Positions 1 through 11,471 of a stretch of DNA of 64,000 bases are shown in pieces. Below the pieces are notes generated by a model. That model had not been told where the DNA came from and ran no database searches. It saw only the letters and a program-made list of their open reading frames with translations. The position numbers and the translations under genes were made by a program. The DNA is from Brachypterus glaber. Its lineage: Eukaryota; Arthropoda; Insecta; Coleoptera; Kateretidae. Positions within the stretch are counted from its first letter, which is position 1. Each line of letters starts with the position of its first letter. The stretch is taken from assembly GCA_958510825.1 (NCBI GenBank), contig OY294044.1, forward strand, positions 75,562,895 to 75,626,894, in the 5' to 3' direction.

Positions 1-1397
1 CTTTTTTCAAAATTTATTGTAAGATTAGCAGATTTTAATTTTTCATGTACTATTTGAAGTAATTTAATATGTTCCTCAAAAGTTTTTGATACTATTATAA
101 TGTCATCAATATAAACAAATATATTTGGATAAAAGGAGAAAGGAAAAAGTTTATCCATTAATCTTTGCTGACTTTGTGTTCCATTTTTGAGTCCATAACA
201 CATTACATTAAATTCAAATAGTCCCCTACCAGGTACGGAAAATGCAGTTTTTTCTTTAGCAGTTTTTGTAAGTGGAATCTGCCAAAAAGCATTTTTTAAA
301 TCTATACTTGATATATATTTTGCATCGCCTAATAAACTTAAAATGGAGTCTATCCTTGGTAAAGGATGTGAATCACCTTTTGTAATAGAATTCAATTTAC
401 GTCCATCAAAACAAAAACAGTATGTACCATTAGCTTTTTTTACTAATAAAACTGGTGAATTAAAATCAGAATAAGATGGTGAAACTATATCATCTTTTAA
501 CATTTTATCTAACTCTTTATGTAAAATTTCTATTAAATAAGGTGACAAAGGATATTGACGCATTTTAAAAGGTTTATTATTTCCTGTATCTATATCATGT
601 TCTATTAAATTTGTTCTACCTATTTTTTCGCTATATAATTCTTTAAATAAACTAACAAATTTATCTGCTATCTTTTTCTGTTCGTCTGTCAAGTCACATA
701 AGCCTACTGAATTATCTTTATTTATATCCTGACTATCACTGTTATTACTGATCACATTCAAATTATTAATTTTATTATTCCAAGATTCATCAGAAAAATC
801 CAGAGTCATAGAAAACAATTGTAAAAAATTCACACCAAAAATAAAATTTGTTTCCAAAGAAGGAACAACCAAGACTTGTAAAATCTTAACTTCATTATCT
901 ACTTTAATAGGTAAATAAACAACACCAGTTACTAACTGTTTAGATTTATCAGCTGTAGTAACATGCGGTATAAGACATTTATCAATTTTTAAATTAAATT
1001 TTTCTAAAATTTTAATCGCGTGACCACCAGCCACTGAACAATTTGCACCTGTATCAATCAAAGCTGTTATATTTTTATCAAAAATATTTACTTTAATATA
1101 TGGACGGTTATCTCTAGGTAATTTAATAAAAGAATTTTTATTAATTACAGACAAACTATACGGTTTATAAAAATTTTTAACTTTATCCAACCAATCTTTC
1201 CATTCATTCAAATAAAATCGTTTATTTGTTTCTGTTACACTTGATTTTTGTAAAGAATTGATATTATTTTTATTATAATAAATGTTTTTACAAAAAGTAG
1301 TTTTGTTATCCTTTTTTACTTGACTGTCATTATTATTTTTAGCCTTTTTATTAAGTGAATGCCGACTAAAATCATCCACTTTCCTATTTAGTTTTTT
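1..1397 (-). CDS. pol: Ty3/gypsy-like retrotransposon Pol (protease + reverse transcriptase), 3' part outside the window
   Basis: The minus-strand frame stays open from the frameshift site to the window edge (about 465 codons), so RNase H and integrase should lie beyond position 1. About 115 codons in, the aspartic protease signature DTGANCSV is encoded near 1033-1055. It is followed by a protease-like stretch and then reverse transcriptase with GLKNGTQSQ near 170-200 and the catalytic YIDDI near 99-113. Protease before RT in one polyprotein, with no start of its own, fits a Ty3/gypsy element. The frame is open up to 1415 and is -1 relative to gag, overlapping the gag end. No stop interrupts the visible part, so the copy may be young. 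Whether it is intact cannot be judged because the 3' half is missing. Confidence 0.9.
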
Positions 1398-2800
1398 GTA
1401 CAGGAAGGGCAATTTTTAAAAACTACATCTATCAATCCACATTTATAACAAAACTTTGTTCTTTTAGCTAAACATTTGCTAAAAATATGATTTGGTTGGT
1501 TACAGTTATAACAAATTACTTGTCTAATTTTATTATTACTACTATTACTACTATTCTGTGTATTATTAAAGCTTTGATTGGTACTTTGACTAATTTGAGA
1601 AACTTGACTACTATTACATACTGAACTTTGACGAGTAGAGGAAGATGGGGTAAGTTTGGACACTGTGGTATTATGACTACAATTACATTTACTACTAAAA
1701 TTTTGATTTATATCCGAACTTAGGACATTTACTTTATTAACTGCTTTATTTTTTGCCACACTTTTACCTGCTATGCTCTTTTGTTTTAATTGATAAGCTT
1801 CATCTATTCTTTTACAACTGTCTTTTAAATCTTCTAAATCATTTATTTCTATAAGTGATAATGGTGTAAAATAATGTGGTAATATTCTTTCTCTAATCGT
1901 CTTAAGTCTAGTATATAAACTTGCAGCATGAATTAAACGTTTAAACAAGGTTTCTATAGCACCTATAAAAATTGCGATAGATTCATCGGGATTTTGATAT
2001 CTAGAACGGATATCATCCCATGTTCTATCATCTATGTTAGCTGGAAGAAAATCTTTTTTTAATGCTTGAATTATTTGAGACCACGAATTTAAATTATCTT
2101 TAATTGAGAGAAACCATGACAATGCTGGTTCTTTGAATAAGTCATATGCAGATTTAAATAACATTTCGTCTGTAACATTTCTACTTATTTTCATATATTC
2201 AACTTGCTCAATAAAATTTAAAACGTTAGACTTTCCATCAAAATTAATATTCCATTTATAAACTGGTACTGATTTTAAATAATCATTATCTTTTTTACTA
2301 GAAACATTAGGACTAAACTGTGTACTATTATGTAATGAAATATTGTTATTTACTTGAGTAAGATCTGAATTTTTACCAGATTTTTCATAAAGATCTAAAA
2401 TATCTGCTTCTATTTCTAAACAAGTTGCTTTAGTTATTTCTAAAAATTGAATACGTCTAACTTTATTTTCTTCTACTTCAGGAAAACGTTGCAGACGATT
2501 TGTTACATGTACTAAATAAGTTTTTAATTTTCTTAAATCGGCTAAACTATAATCACCATGATATTCTACAATTTCTGAAGATATACTATCTAAAATTCTA
2601 TTAATATTTTCCACTTCACTGTTAAAATTAAAAGTCGGATCTACATATTTTACTTTAGAATCTTCCCTAGCTATGGCTCTACCTAAAACTTTAATTCTAG
2701 ATGCTCTATTATTTTTTGCTGTTAAATGTCTTATACGAAGTTCATAATTTACCATTTCTGCAGTCAAAAATCTAATTTCCATTTTATCTAAATCTTCCAT
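1388..2800 (-). CDS. gag: retrotransposon Gag with C-terminal zinc knuckles
   Basis: A 470-codon intact frame encodes the capsid/nucleocapsid protein that would package the element RNA into cytoplasmic particles. The N-terminal half is helical and charged. Residues about 180-300 look like the Gag capsid region (aromatic/hydrophobic, with an LSWFLSIKD-like stretch). A Ser/Asn/Gln-rich linker precedes two C-terminal knuckles. The first fits C-x2-C-x4-H-x4-C. The second keeps its three cysteines but has Val where the His should be. The frame ends K-N-stop directly on a slippery heptamer, and the following pol frame is -1. The start at 2800 is the first Met of the frame, behind an AT-rich leader. 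Two knuckles and short candidate LTRs recall the Mag group, but that placement is inference. Confidence 0.9.
   Translation of the reverse strand: MEDLDKMEIRFLTAEMVNYELRIRHLTAKNNRASRIKVLGRAIAREDSKVKYVDPTFNFNSEVENINRILDSISSEIVEYHGDYSLADLRKLKTYLVHVTNRLQRFPEVEENKVRRIQFLEITKATCLEIEADILDLYEKSGKNSDLTQVNNNISLHNSTQFSPNVSSKKDNDYLKSVPVYKWNINFDGKSNVLNFIEQVEYMKISRNVTDEMLFKSAYDLFKEPALSWFLSIKDNLNSWSQIIQALKKDFLPANIDDRTWDDIRSRYQNPDESIAIFIGAIETLFKRLIHAASLYTRLKTIRERILPHYFTPLSLIEINDLEDLKDSCKRIDEAYQLKQKSIAGKSVAKNKAVNKVNVLSSDINQNFSSKCNCSHNTTVSKLTPSSSTRQSSVCNSSQVSQISQSTNQSFNNTQNSSNSSNNKIRQVICYNCNQPNHIFSKCLAKRTKFCYKCGLIDVVFKNCPSCTKN
1391..1397 (-). promoter_or_regulatory. -1 ribosomal frameshift heptamer A-AAA-AAC
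   Basis: On the minus strand the last gag codons are ACA AAA AAC TAA, which contain A AAA AAC in the gag frame. This is the canonical X-XXY-YYZ slippery type and lies immediately before the gag stop at 1388-1390. After a -1 slip the frame continues into protease and RT without a stop. A stimulatory stem-loop or pseudoknot downstream was not established. Confidence 0.75.
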
Positions 2801-3379
2801 TTTGAATACTTATTTTCAAAATTTAAATTCAATTTACTCAAAATATTTATTTTATAATAAAAAATTTATACTGTACCACAAATTATTTTTTTTTGTGTAC
2901 ACTGCTCAACAAAGTTTTTGCATACTTTGGAAAATTTCCCAAATATGTCAAAAAAATACTAAATTATTATTTATCTCAATTGGACAAATTAATAATTATA
3001 TATAGTCTCCAAAACTACAAAATTAGCTAATATTTATTCATATCCTTCGCATAAATAAATACCCTATTATCTATTTATTTCTATTGAATAAACGATAATT
3101 TCTAGAAAAACTGAACCCACGCCAAAACTTCTCTATTCCATGTTATTCCATAAAATTCAGAATAAACATAAAAAACACATATCTGATATATCTTATCAGA
3201 TTAACTCTAATTTGACTTAATTTTCAACAAAAAATATTTTATTCAACAGTTATATGTAGTTTTTCTCAAAATGAACTTTAAGTTACACTGAAAAAAAATT
3301 AAACTTTAGATTTTTATAAAAAATACACTAAGAAAAATGGAGTAAAATTAAAAAAACAAGTGTTCTATCTACCCAAATA
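2801..3379 (-). other. 5' leader of the retrotransposon
   Basis: AT-rich sequence between the primer binding site and the gag start. It has no convincing coding potential; the one short plus-strand frame here is in low-complexity DNA. It would be the untranslated leader of the genomic RNA. Confidence 0.5.
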
Positions 3380-3397
3380 CCACGTTCTTGGGCGCCA
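3380..3397 (-). promoter_or_regulatory. candidate tRNA primer binding site
   Basis: The minus strand reads TGGCGCCCAAGAACGTGG. TGGCGCC(C) is a common start of LTR-element primer binding sites, complementary to a tRNA 3' end. The place is right, upstream of gag and just inside the presumed 5' LTR. The priming tRNA was not identified. Confidence 0.6.
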
Positions 3398-3404
3398 ATA
3401 TTAG

Positions 3405-3547
3405 TGTACCGTAATTAATACGTTCACTGCCAACGGCTAGTTTTGACAGCGGAGCAATGGGTATGGGCAAGGGAAAAATAGAAAGAATTGATTAATGTTG
3501 TTAGGGGCGCCAGTTACTTTAGCTTTTACTCCTTTAGGTAAGTAACA
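3405..3547 (-). repeat. candidate short 5' LTR
   Basis: On the minus strand this stretch starts TGTTAC and ends GGTACA, next to the primer binding site. The limits are a guess from TGT...ACA ends, because the 3' LTR is outside the window. A 143 bp LTR would be short but is not unknown for Mag-like elements. Confidence 0.3.
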
Positions 3548-5875
3548 ACCTAGTGTAAATACTTAAGCTTTTCAGTTTGAGAAAATATAACCCCTAAATA
3601 AAATAAGATAATTCATTTGAGAAATTTATTATAAATAAACTTAATGAAAGCACATCAAGTAATGTATTAATATATATAAAAAATATGTGTAATTATATTA
3701 AGATATAATTAAAGAAATCTTAATAAAAATTACTAAATTCAGAAATCATTCGACTTAAATGTATAAAGAAAACATGAAGTTCAGCAAGCACCAAGAAATG
3801 TATGTAAACAACAATCATTTCTTGCAGTGTATAAAAGTCATGCTTAAATTAGAAATCATTTAATCAAAAGTATGATATTTAATAATTAATAAATGAGATT
3901 AAATGTTTTAAAAAAAATAAGTACCTAAAAATGAACAAAAGCCAGAAGGGCATATAGTATTAATCAATACTATATCAGATCTGATAAAGTTTACAGTTAT
4001 AAGAATATTGAAATAAAAGAATTTAAAAATATGAAATATTGCTTTCAAAAGTTTTCAGAATGAGTACTTAGCTGGTTTCTGCAAAATCCATGAGGTATGA
4101 ATTCCATCGTCTCCATCTGTACAAGTCTCCCCTATGCTGATGAATTCATTTCTCAAATGAAAGAAAAAAAAAATATAGGCTGTCCCATCTACTTTGGAAA
4201 AATCATCTTCCAGGATAAAATGTACGATTGAAAATGTTGTCCGGGATAAAATATACTTTTGAAAATTATGTCCAATATAAAATTGTCTGCTAGACGGTTA
4301 CATAGAATTTATCTATGCCAAAAATTACAGAACCATGTTCCAACAGAACATCACTCCATGCGGAGAACTTGTATATCAAATATACCAAAATAAACTTCAA
4401 CTTAAATTAATATAATTCCATATTAATGGTATAGAAATGGTGAGTAATTAATGGTAATTAATTAATGGTCTAGTAATGTAGTAATAATGGTGGTTAATGG
4501 TGCTTAATTAATGGTGCTAAAACAATAATTATATCTCAGAAATATTCTAAGAAACAGAAAAACTTAACTTACATGTCATTCTAAGTCTTCGATGTCCATT
4601 GAAACGTTATAAATGCATAATTGTAGAAAATAACAGTTATAATATCTTCCGCATTGTTTAAATATTCATTTTCACTAACTTTAAATAAAAATACATGAAG
4701 GATTACTTCGATGATTACAGAAAATAAACACTCGTCAAAATGACACCACCATTGTATTCGAGTTGCATCAAGAAAAGAGCGAAAATCGACCTTATCAACC
4801 GGTATGAACCCTTCAGGTAAATAAAATCCTATTTCTGAACTATTAGCGACATCTATGTAAGTCATTATCAACTACAGTTTTACCGTATAGGATTCCTAAT
4901 AAAGGTAACGAAAACTACATCAAAGATAATAACCAAAAAGACTATTTCCTAATAAATCCGTATTAGTGATATCTAACCTCAAAATATTACTCTAAGAAAC
5001 AAATATAAACAATACTTATTGTTTATCAGCAAAACTAATAAAAATACGAACAGAATACTAAGTGTCCTGTGAACTAAGTATAAACAAAATACTGAATCTA
5101 AGTGAGCAGTTCCAGCAAACTATTTTCAACAAATTCTGGATTATCCCGAAGCAATAAGCATATGAAACTTTCCAGGAGAAACAAGCTACAGATGAAAGCC
5201 AGTGAAATCCAACCCTCAATAGACTCTGAAACATATAAAAACCAGGTAAGTCCATAGACAAATGCACTATAGAGAAATAAGTCATATGATTCTTTATTAT
5301 TAAAAATCATATTCTAATTATGTTTTCTTTATGTTATTTTCAGGTAGAACTATGGAATAGAGACCCATATGGTTAGAATTCAGTTCCTGCTACAAAATAG
5401 TCCCAGATACAAAATAGTTCTGTACGTACGTAACTATTTATATACAAAATAAACATAAATTATAACGTAAGTAAACGAATAGTTTAATTAACCCTTGCTA
5501 TATTACAAAGTGACGATTTATATCGTTACAATACATACCACCATATGTGATATCACTTGCATGCAGGCACAAGATCCATTGTATTGTGAACCACCGGCCA
5601 TATAGGTCCCTAGGACCCTTACATGAGAAAGGTATCCTTATTATTTTTGCTACTTAACTCACTTTAGCTCAAATAGAATCAAAATGATAAAATCACAAAC
5701 ATCCTTACTGTACAGACAGCCACAAAAAAAAAATTATTCTTTATAAATGAAAATGTATTATAGGACTATCTGATTCAGAGCACCACAAAATAAAGTTATA
5801 TTCCCTTATACATTTAACACAGGGTAAATGTTGTATGGAAAATAAACCAATTTGATTTAATTGATGCAAGCTGCT
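3548..5875. other. AT-rich stretch without a recognised gene
   Basis: I recognise nothing here. Two minus-strand open frames (about 4581-4871 and 5098-5310, the latter hydrophobic) each follow an AG that could be a splice acceptor. I know no family for them, and neither ends at a convincing donor in frame. There is a cluster of ATTAATGG-type simple repeats near 4430-4515. Confidence 0.4.
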
Positions 5876-6603
5876 TTAAGGGGTTACATACCTTTTAAAG
5901 GGCAAAGAAAACACATTTCTTTATTTTTTTTTAAATAAAATAAAAGAATTATTATATTTTGACTTCTGGTATATAAAAGTACAATATCTCAAGAAGCTGT
6001 AAAAAAAATAATCAAAAAATATTAAAAATTAAGCCGTTGACAGCGTTTTTCTCAAAACTATATTTTTAAAGTCGGTAGACACGATTTCTCAAAAACTACT
6101 AAACCGATCTTCCTGAAAATATGCACACTCCTTCTAAAGAGTATTAACTCGTGATTGAACGAAAATTTTCTTATTTATTCAATTATAATCCATTTTACAA
6201 GCCAGTACGTGACCGAGAAATGGCCAAATTTTACCGGAAATCATATCATGGACTTTCAAACTCAAAAATTTCCATTACACTTTTTTTTCAAATCCTTCGT
6301 TTAATCACGAGCTATAAGCATATACTAACAGAACATTTTTGGTTTTTTGATTTCAGATAAATAGATCGCGAGATATCCTGCCTACCGCGAGGACACATTT
6401 TTTCGAGGTGGTCTCCGAAAACCAGCTGTCAACGGCTTAATTTTTAATATTTTTTGATGAAAATTTTTTTACAACTTCTTGAGATATGGTACTTTTATAT
6501 GCCAAAAAACAAAATATAATAATTCTTTTATTGTATTCAACAAAAAAAAAATAGAAAAATTTGTTTTTTGCACTTTAAATTTAAAAGTTATGTAACCCCT
6601 TAA
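5876..6603. mobile_element. TTAA-flanked inverted-repeat MITE
   Basis: TTAA lies at both ends (5876-5879 and 6600-6603). The element begins GGGGTTACATA and ends with the reverse complement TATGTAACCCC. Long arms pair through most of the element, including AAGCCGTTGACAGC against GCTGTCAACGGCTT. TTAA duplication suggests piggyBac- or Kolobok-type mobilisation. There is no transposase. Confidence 0.8.
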
Positions 6604-6998
6604 GCAAAAAAAGTAGTTATTACCTGCTATGGAAAATAAAATTAAAAAATGAACATAATATGTAGATATTACCTTCTTTGGTTTAATAATTGCAATTATT
6701 ATTAATACTGCCGTAAGAGGACTGTAGGCAGCAACTTACAAAAATACTATTATGAGAAACTAAGGAAAATCTTATCAGAAGTGAACATGAAAAATTATAC
6801 TCAGTTCAAGGTTACGTTTATGAAATACAACTTAGACGAGAACAGTAGTTTTTTATATTATTAAAGAATAGTAATTACATACCAAGGTAGAGAAGAAATT
6901 TTTTATAGACGAGCGTATTAAATCCCGAGACGCGTAGCGTCGACGGATTTGAGAATGCGAGGTTTATATATTATGTTTTTCACTACTAGTACATTTGG

Positions 6999-7110
6999 GA
7001 GCGTTCAAGTATTACGTAACGCGCTAGGGGGAGGGGGTCTCGAAAACGTTACGCCGCGTTACAAATGGGGGGGGGGGAGTCAGTAAAAATGTTACGTAAC
7101 ACTTAAAAAA
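6999..7110. repeat. dispersed repeat, GTTCAAGTATTACGTAACGCG
   Basis: The same start recurs near 35511-35544 and, inverted, near 61726-61762. Here it is followed by G-runs and a second ACGTAAC copy. It is probably the end of a TIR element whose partner end has degraded. Confidence 0.5.
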
Positions 7111-7254
7111 TTATAAACTTATAAAATGTTTATTGGATCACGTTTTTAACAATGATCTGGGCATAAAGAGACAGATTCCTTGCAAATTTTATTGCACAAG
7201 GCGTGGTTAACAGTTAACTAAATCCTCTAAACAAAAACAATTAGAGATGGAAAA

Positions 7255-7355
7255 CCATAGCCAATAACCGGTTTTCGGTTAACCGGTTTCGGAAATTACA
7301 TCAGACCGGTTTTGGGTTAAAACACGAAAGCAATAACCGGTTAAAAACCAACAAA
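7255..7355. repeat. AACCGGTT-rich short repeats
   Basis: Self-complementary AACCGGTT/GGTTAACCGG words recur about five times in 100 bp. The element type is unknown. Confidence 0.4.
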
Positions 7356-8162
7356 TTTTGAGTTACGTAATACGCTTCCTTTATTCTTATTTTTTAGACA
7401 TGTTTATTTCAATAATAAAGTAAAACGTTTGCTGGATCCTAATTAACCGAGAAAAATTAAGTAGCCTTTGAAATCGTTATTCAATAAACAAACAAAAAAT
7501 ATGGGTAAGTTTTTTATTTATTAAATAATATTTATATTCCATTAAAATTAATTTATTTATAATATTTGCCAGGCTCATTTTTTATCCAATGGCAAAATTT
7601 TGTTGAATTTTGTTCAACAGAAATTATTCAGTTATGTCAGGTCTTTGCAATTCCAGGAAAATCAAGTGACAGTTATTAATTGTTTATAAAATTGACTCTA
7701 ATGTTTATTTTATAATAGTAATAATATTACTAGGTAAAAAAACTGAATTCTGAAAAATTTAAGTTGCCACCTATAGAGTTCTAACGACAGAATAAATGTA
7801 TTCCATACACACCCTGTACAGCGTTTACTAATTAACACCCCAAATAGAGCACTAGATAGGTAGATTTGTTAAACTATGTGGGTAGCTAACTTGGTTTCGC
7901 AGGCAGCAACAAACCTACCTATCCAGTGTAATAAGGCAGACTAACATCCCTACTCTTAATTTTCCTACTGCGTAAAATCTCTACAACAATCCTACTCCAT
8001 AAAATCCCCACTCTCCCATAACCCTATTTCGCAATAACCCATACTATATGCACTCGATTAAGCAGTTAATAATAAATGAGTGGTTTGCGAAATAAATAAC
8101 TTTCTTCTAATAGAAAAGTCAGCTTAAATTGCAAATCTAAGATGGTTGGTTCTAATATACTT

Positions 8163-9655
8163 AAAAAGAGCCTTGAAGGCTCTTTTAACTTGTTCTTGAT
8201 TTTTGGATAAAGTCCAAACCTTCGACAAGTAGCTTATTTTTTCTTCATTAGATGCATATTTTAAAGCGTGTTTTCTTTCATTTTTATCTGGTTTACAGTT
8301 TGAAATAAAAGTAGGACTTCCCTGAAAAGAACCGTTAATACTTCTTTTTGTAATTTAAACTGGACATATCCAAAACATCTAGATTTTATTTTTTTGTCAA
8401 ATACTGTTCCAACAGCTGCAGCACTATTTTGATCGTTTTTATACTTCTTGCCTTAATTATTCTTCCTTACAACAGCTTTCTGGTTAAATTCAACCAGATG
8501 TTGAATGTTAATTATTTTTTGAGTAATTTTTTTACATCCCAGCAAACACGTGAGGTTGCAGATATCCTGAAGAATTCCTAAAAAGGGATACATTGTGACT
8601 TCTCAGCGCAACCACTATACAACTTTTATAAAACGTTTTTCTGTGATAACAATGTAATTCTTCAGCACTGCTTGTAGAGGTTTTGTCTACTTCCACTGCT
8701 CCATTTGTATCTTAATATATTAATTTTAGTTAAGGCCTAGGTCATGCTAATTTAGTGCACATCACTTTATTAGTAAATGGGGCCCTCTATGCCTGCCATT
8801 GGGAATACACTATGTAGTCTACAGTTTTTTCCTTTAACAAACAAGCTTGTTTGTTACAAAAAACTTGCAAGTTGCGAAGTTTATTAGAAGTACAAATAAA
8901 TATATAAAAAAAGTAATTGTTACTATTTATAGAATTCTTTATGAATATAATGTACATCCCTATAGTAAAACTTAAAAAAAAAAGTGTAATTTGCGAAGTT
9001 TTGTAGAATTCCTGGCGTGGCAAACATTCGTAATTCTCCAGCACATTATGAAGAATGAAACAAGAAGTCTTAAAAGAAGTTGAACTTCTTGATGCAACTT
9101 TGTGAGAACTTATTGTAGAAGTTTTGTGTTTACTGGGATTTTTCTTGACATTTTATCATATCTTGTAATTTTTCAAATTCCCTTTTATACATAATCCATT
9201 CTTCTGAGATAAATTGTGGCCAATCACTGCAATTTGAAATAATGCCGTAACTTTATTTGGTTCACCATAATATTATTGCCTTCCAAATTAATGTATTCTA
9301 ACCAAACACTGGCCATTCATCCGTCTTTAGGATTTTTTAATATCCCTTTCCATAATTTTCCAGCTCAGTTCATGTCCCCTCTGGATAAAATCATACCATC
9401 TGTTTAGTTTTGAGCGATCTGAGTCAAGATCGAATTGTTCTATAGCCTGATTGAACAATTTGTCAATTTTTTCAACGTTCTCCTCAGTTCTTTTTATATA
9501 ATCTAAATAACTTAAGCATAACTCCAAACCTGGACCTGGACTTATAGATTATTTAAAAGCTGCTAAGGCTTCTTTTGAATCTTTTTACAGGTTTTTTAAA
9601 ATTCTTAACTTCATAATCCAAAGATATTGACTCCAAGGCTTTCTTAGGGCTCTAT
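8163..9655 (-). pseudogene. decayed SART3-like fragments (HAT repeats and RRM linker)
   Basis: SART3/Prp24-type proteins recycle U4/U6 snRNPs using N-terminal HAT repeats and C-terminal RRMs. The minus strand shows a HAT-like frame at 9527-9327 (ELCLSYLDYIKRTEENVEK; LNRWYDFIQRGHELSWKIM). In successive shifted frames it continues with WLEYINLEG, YGEPNKVTALFQ and DWPQFISEEWIMYKREFEKL, the order found in SART3. After a nested MITE, 8410-8163 encodes CFGYVQFKLQKEV and, in another frame, SPTFISNCKPDKNERKHAL, like SART3 RRM1 and the RRM1-RRM2 linker. Several frameshifts and stops, and the loss of the region between HAT and RRM1, make it non-coding. It lies wholly inside a TIR element, which suggests capture; an independent retrocopy is the alternative. 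Confidence 0.75.
8538..9137. mobile_element. MITE with CCCAGCAAACAC ends, nested in the SART3 copy
   Basis: The left end is CCCAGCAAACAC and the right end reads AAACAC inverted up to ACTGGG, with AT on both sides. The arms pair imperfectly (CCTGAAGAATTCC and AGCGCAACC motifs recur inverted). It splits the SART3-like sequence between the HAT and RRM parts, so it inserted after that sequence arrived. Confidence 0.6.
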
Positions 9656-9669
9656 TACAAACCTTGGTT

Positions 9670-9928
9670 CTAATACAACGAACTAATAACTCTTCTCTCT
9701 AGAATACGCCTACCGTTAATATAAAGTATCGCCAACCCGAGATGTTTGTTTGTAAAAAAATAGTAGGTATATTCAGGCCTGAACAATAACAGTTACCATT
9801 AGCTGTTATTGTTGTCCCTGTTAGAACAAAGCTGTGCGAGTAACACAAACAAATGTATATGTTTTTATCAGTTTTTACAAATGAAATGCCTATTCTATAG
9901 AGAAGAGTTATTAGTTCGTTGTTCTAAT
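9670..9928. repeat. hairpin inside the SART3-bearing element
   Basis: TTCTAATACAACGAACTAAT on the left is inverted at 9906-9928, with the loop centred on ACAATAACAG...CTGTTATTGT near 9790-9815. It may be a small MITE. Confidence 0.55.
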
Positions 9929-10134
9929 ATCATTATACGCGTACTTTCAACTTTTACCAAGATGACTGGAGGAACTAGTTTCCTAAGGTCTCCAGATATC
10001 TTGACTTTTACTATATAATAAACATTTGACAATTAATTATAAAACAAATATATATTGTTTTAATTAGGTGGTTAATCAAGCTCATGTAGTGTGGAGTAGG
10101 TTGTTGTAGAGTAAGGATATTAGTCTGCCAATAA

Positions 10135-11471
10135 TAACATACTTAAAACAGTATATAGTCCCGAATAATTATTATTAACATAATATAAATCATAAAAATA
10201 ATAAGATATTAATTAAATTAAAACATTGCTTAAAAATACTATTCACGGTGTGTTGCTACCAATATTTCATTAAAAAATCATATTTTTTTGTAAAATGTAT
10301 ACAATGTTGTATTGATTACCGCATGCACACTACAGCTCATTTTAAGTACCAAATTTTAAAAATTCGTTCTATTTATTTACTGTGTAACGTACGCAACATT
10401 TTACACGTTTTTTGTAATAGGAGAATATCCTATTTTTTAACAAAAAATAACATGGTATTTATTTATCGGGGGCTCTCTAAAATTAGAATTTTATGAAGAC
10501 TATTTTTAGATTGATGCTTTAGTTTCCTTTTTAAGGACTTTTCTCGTTATTTCTTCTTGCTAAAGCAAATTATTCGTTTTTTCTTTATAAACGGCAAAAG
10601 AATGTTTTGATTGACAATTGATTTGAAACAAGATAGCAACCTTACATAGACTAGGGACCCTAAATAAAGTGACATTAAACGTCACACGTTTAATTTATGG
10701 TCCCTAACATAGGGAACTAAATTTATTCTGCCAACCATACAACAAGAAACAAATGATCATCAACTCAAATAATGCGATAGATATTTCAAATTGGTGTATC
10801 CCCAAAACCGATTTCCAGTTGGTTTGTTTAAAAAAAAACGATATATGCAAAAATAGGTAGTTTTACGTCGAAAAAGTTTAATGATTTTATAAACACAAAA
10901 TCACTTCCTAAGTAACCGTCAACATGAATTATTAAATTCGTTTTAGAACCAATAAGGGTTATTTATTATTTAATGTTGCAAAAAATGAATTTGTGAGACT
11001 GAGCGTGAGCGTAGAAACTGCTTTTTTCATAATCGATTTGAACTTTTTTTTTATTTTCGATCTATAATTTGAAACAAGAATGTTTTATATTTTTTTAACC
11101 AAAAATTGATAGCCAAACACCGTGTATCAAAAGGGCATACTATATCACATTCTTACATGACGAAAACTTTTTCGACTTTCTTCATAGAAAACACATCTTT
11201 CGTCTTTGGGCAGGTCACTTGGCCGTTGTTTTCCCTTGCCATCTGCTCCAACGCCTATAAAAATTGTAGCACTTTTAGTTTTCATCTAATGAAAACAATA
11301 ATAATTATAATAATTGTTTTGGCATACGAATTATTTGTGTTCCAAGGCCAGAACGTTTTGACTAGACGAGTGTGGCTTGCGAGCCTAGACTCGCAAAAAG
11401 GTGATTCCAGTAGTTTCGACTATAGAAAGAAAGGTTTTTAGACAACCACGATAAAAATAGTGCGCTAAAAG
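10135..11471. other. AT-rich, no gene recognised
   Basis: Only short chance frames. Nothing resembles a known domain, and no clear inverted-repeat pair was noted. Confidence 0.4.

Larger units (their letters stand above)
7935..10129. mobile_element. TIR transposon carrying SART3 fragments
   Basis: The left end GGCAGACTAACATCCCTACTC and the right end (reverse complement GGCAGACTAATATCCTTACTC) match at 19 of 21 bases. AATAA directly flanks both (7930-7934 and 10130-10134), a candidate 5 bp target duplication. Subterminal sequences also pair (CTACAACAATCCTACTCC on the left, GGAGTAGGTTGTTGTAG on the right). The cargo is a decayed SART3-like fragment and an internal hairpin. A further MITE is nested in the cargo. 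No transposase was seen. Confidence 0.65.

Noticed and set aside
4581..5310. Two minus-strand frames as exons of a membrane protein
   Set aside because: Acceptor-like AGs precede them, but in-frame donors are lacking, two frames overlap in the second, and no family was recognised.
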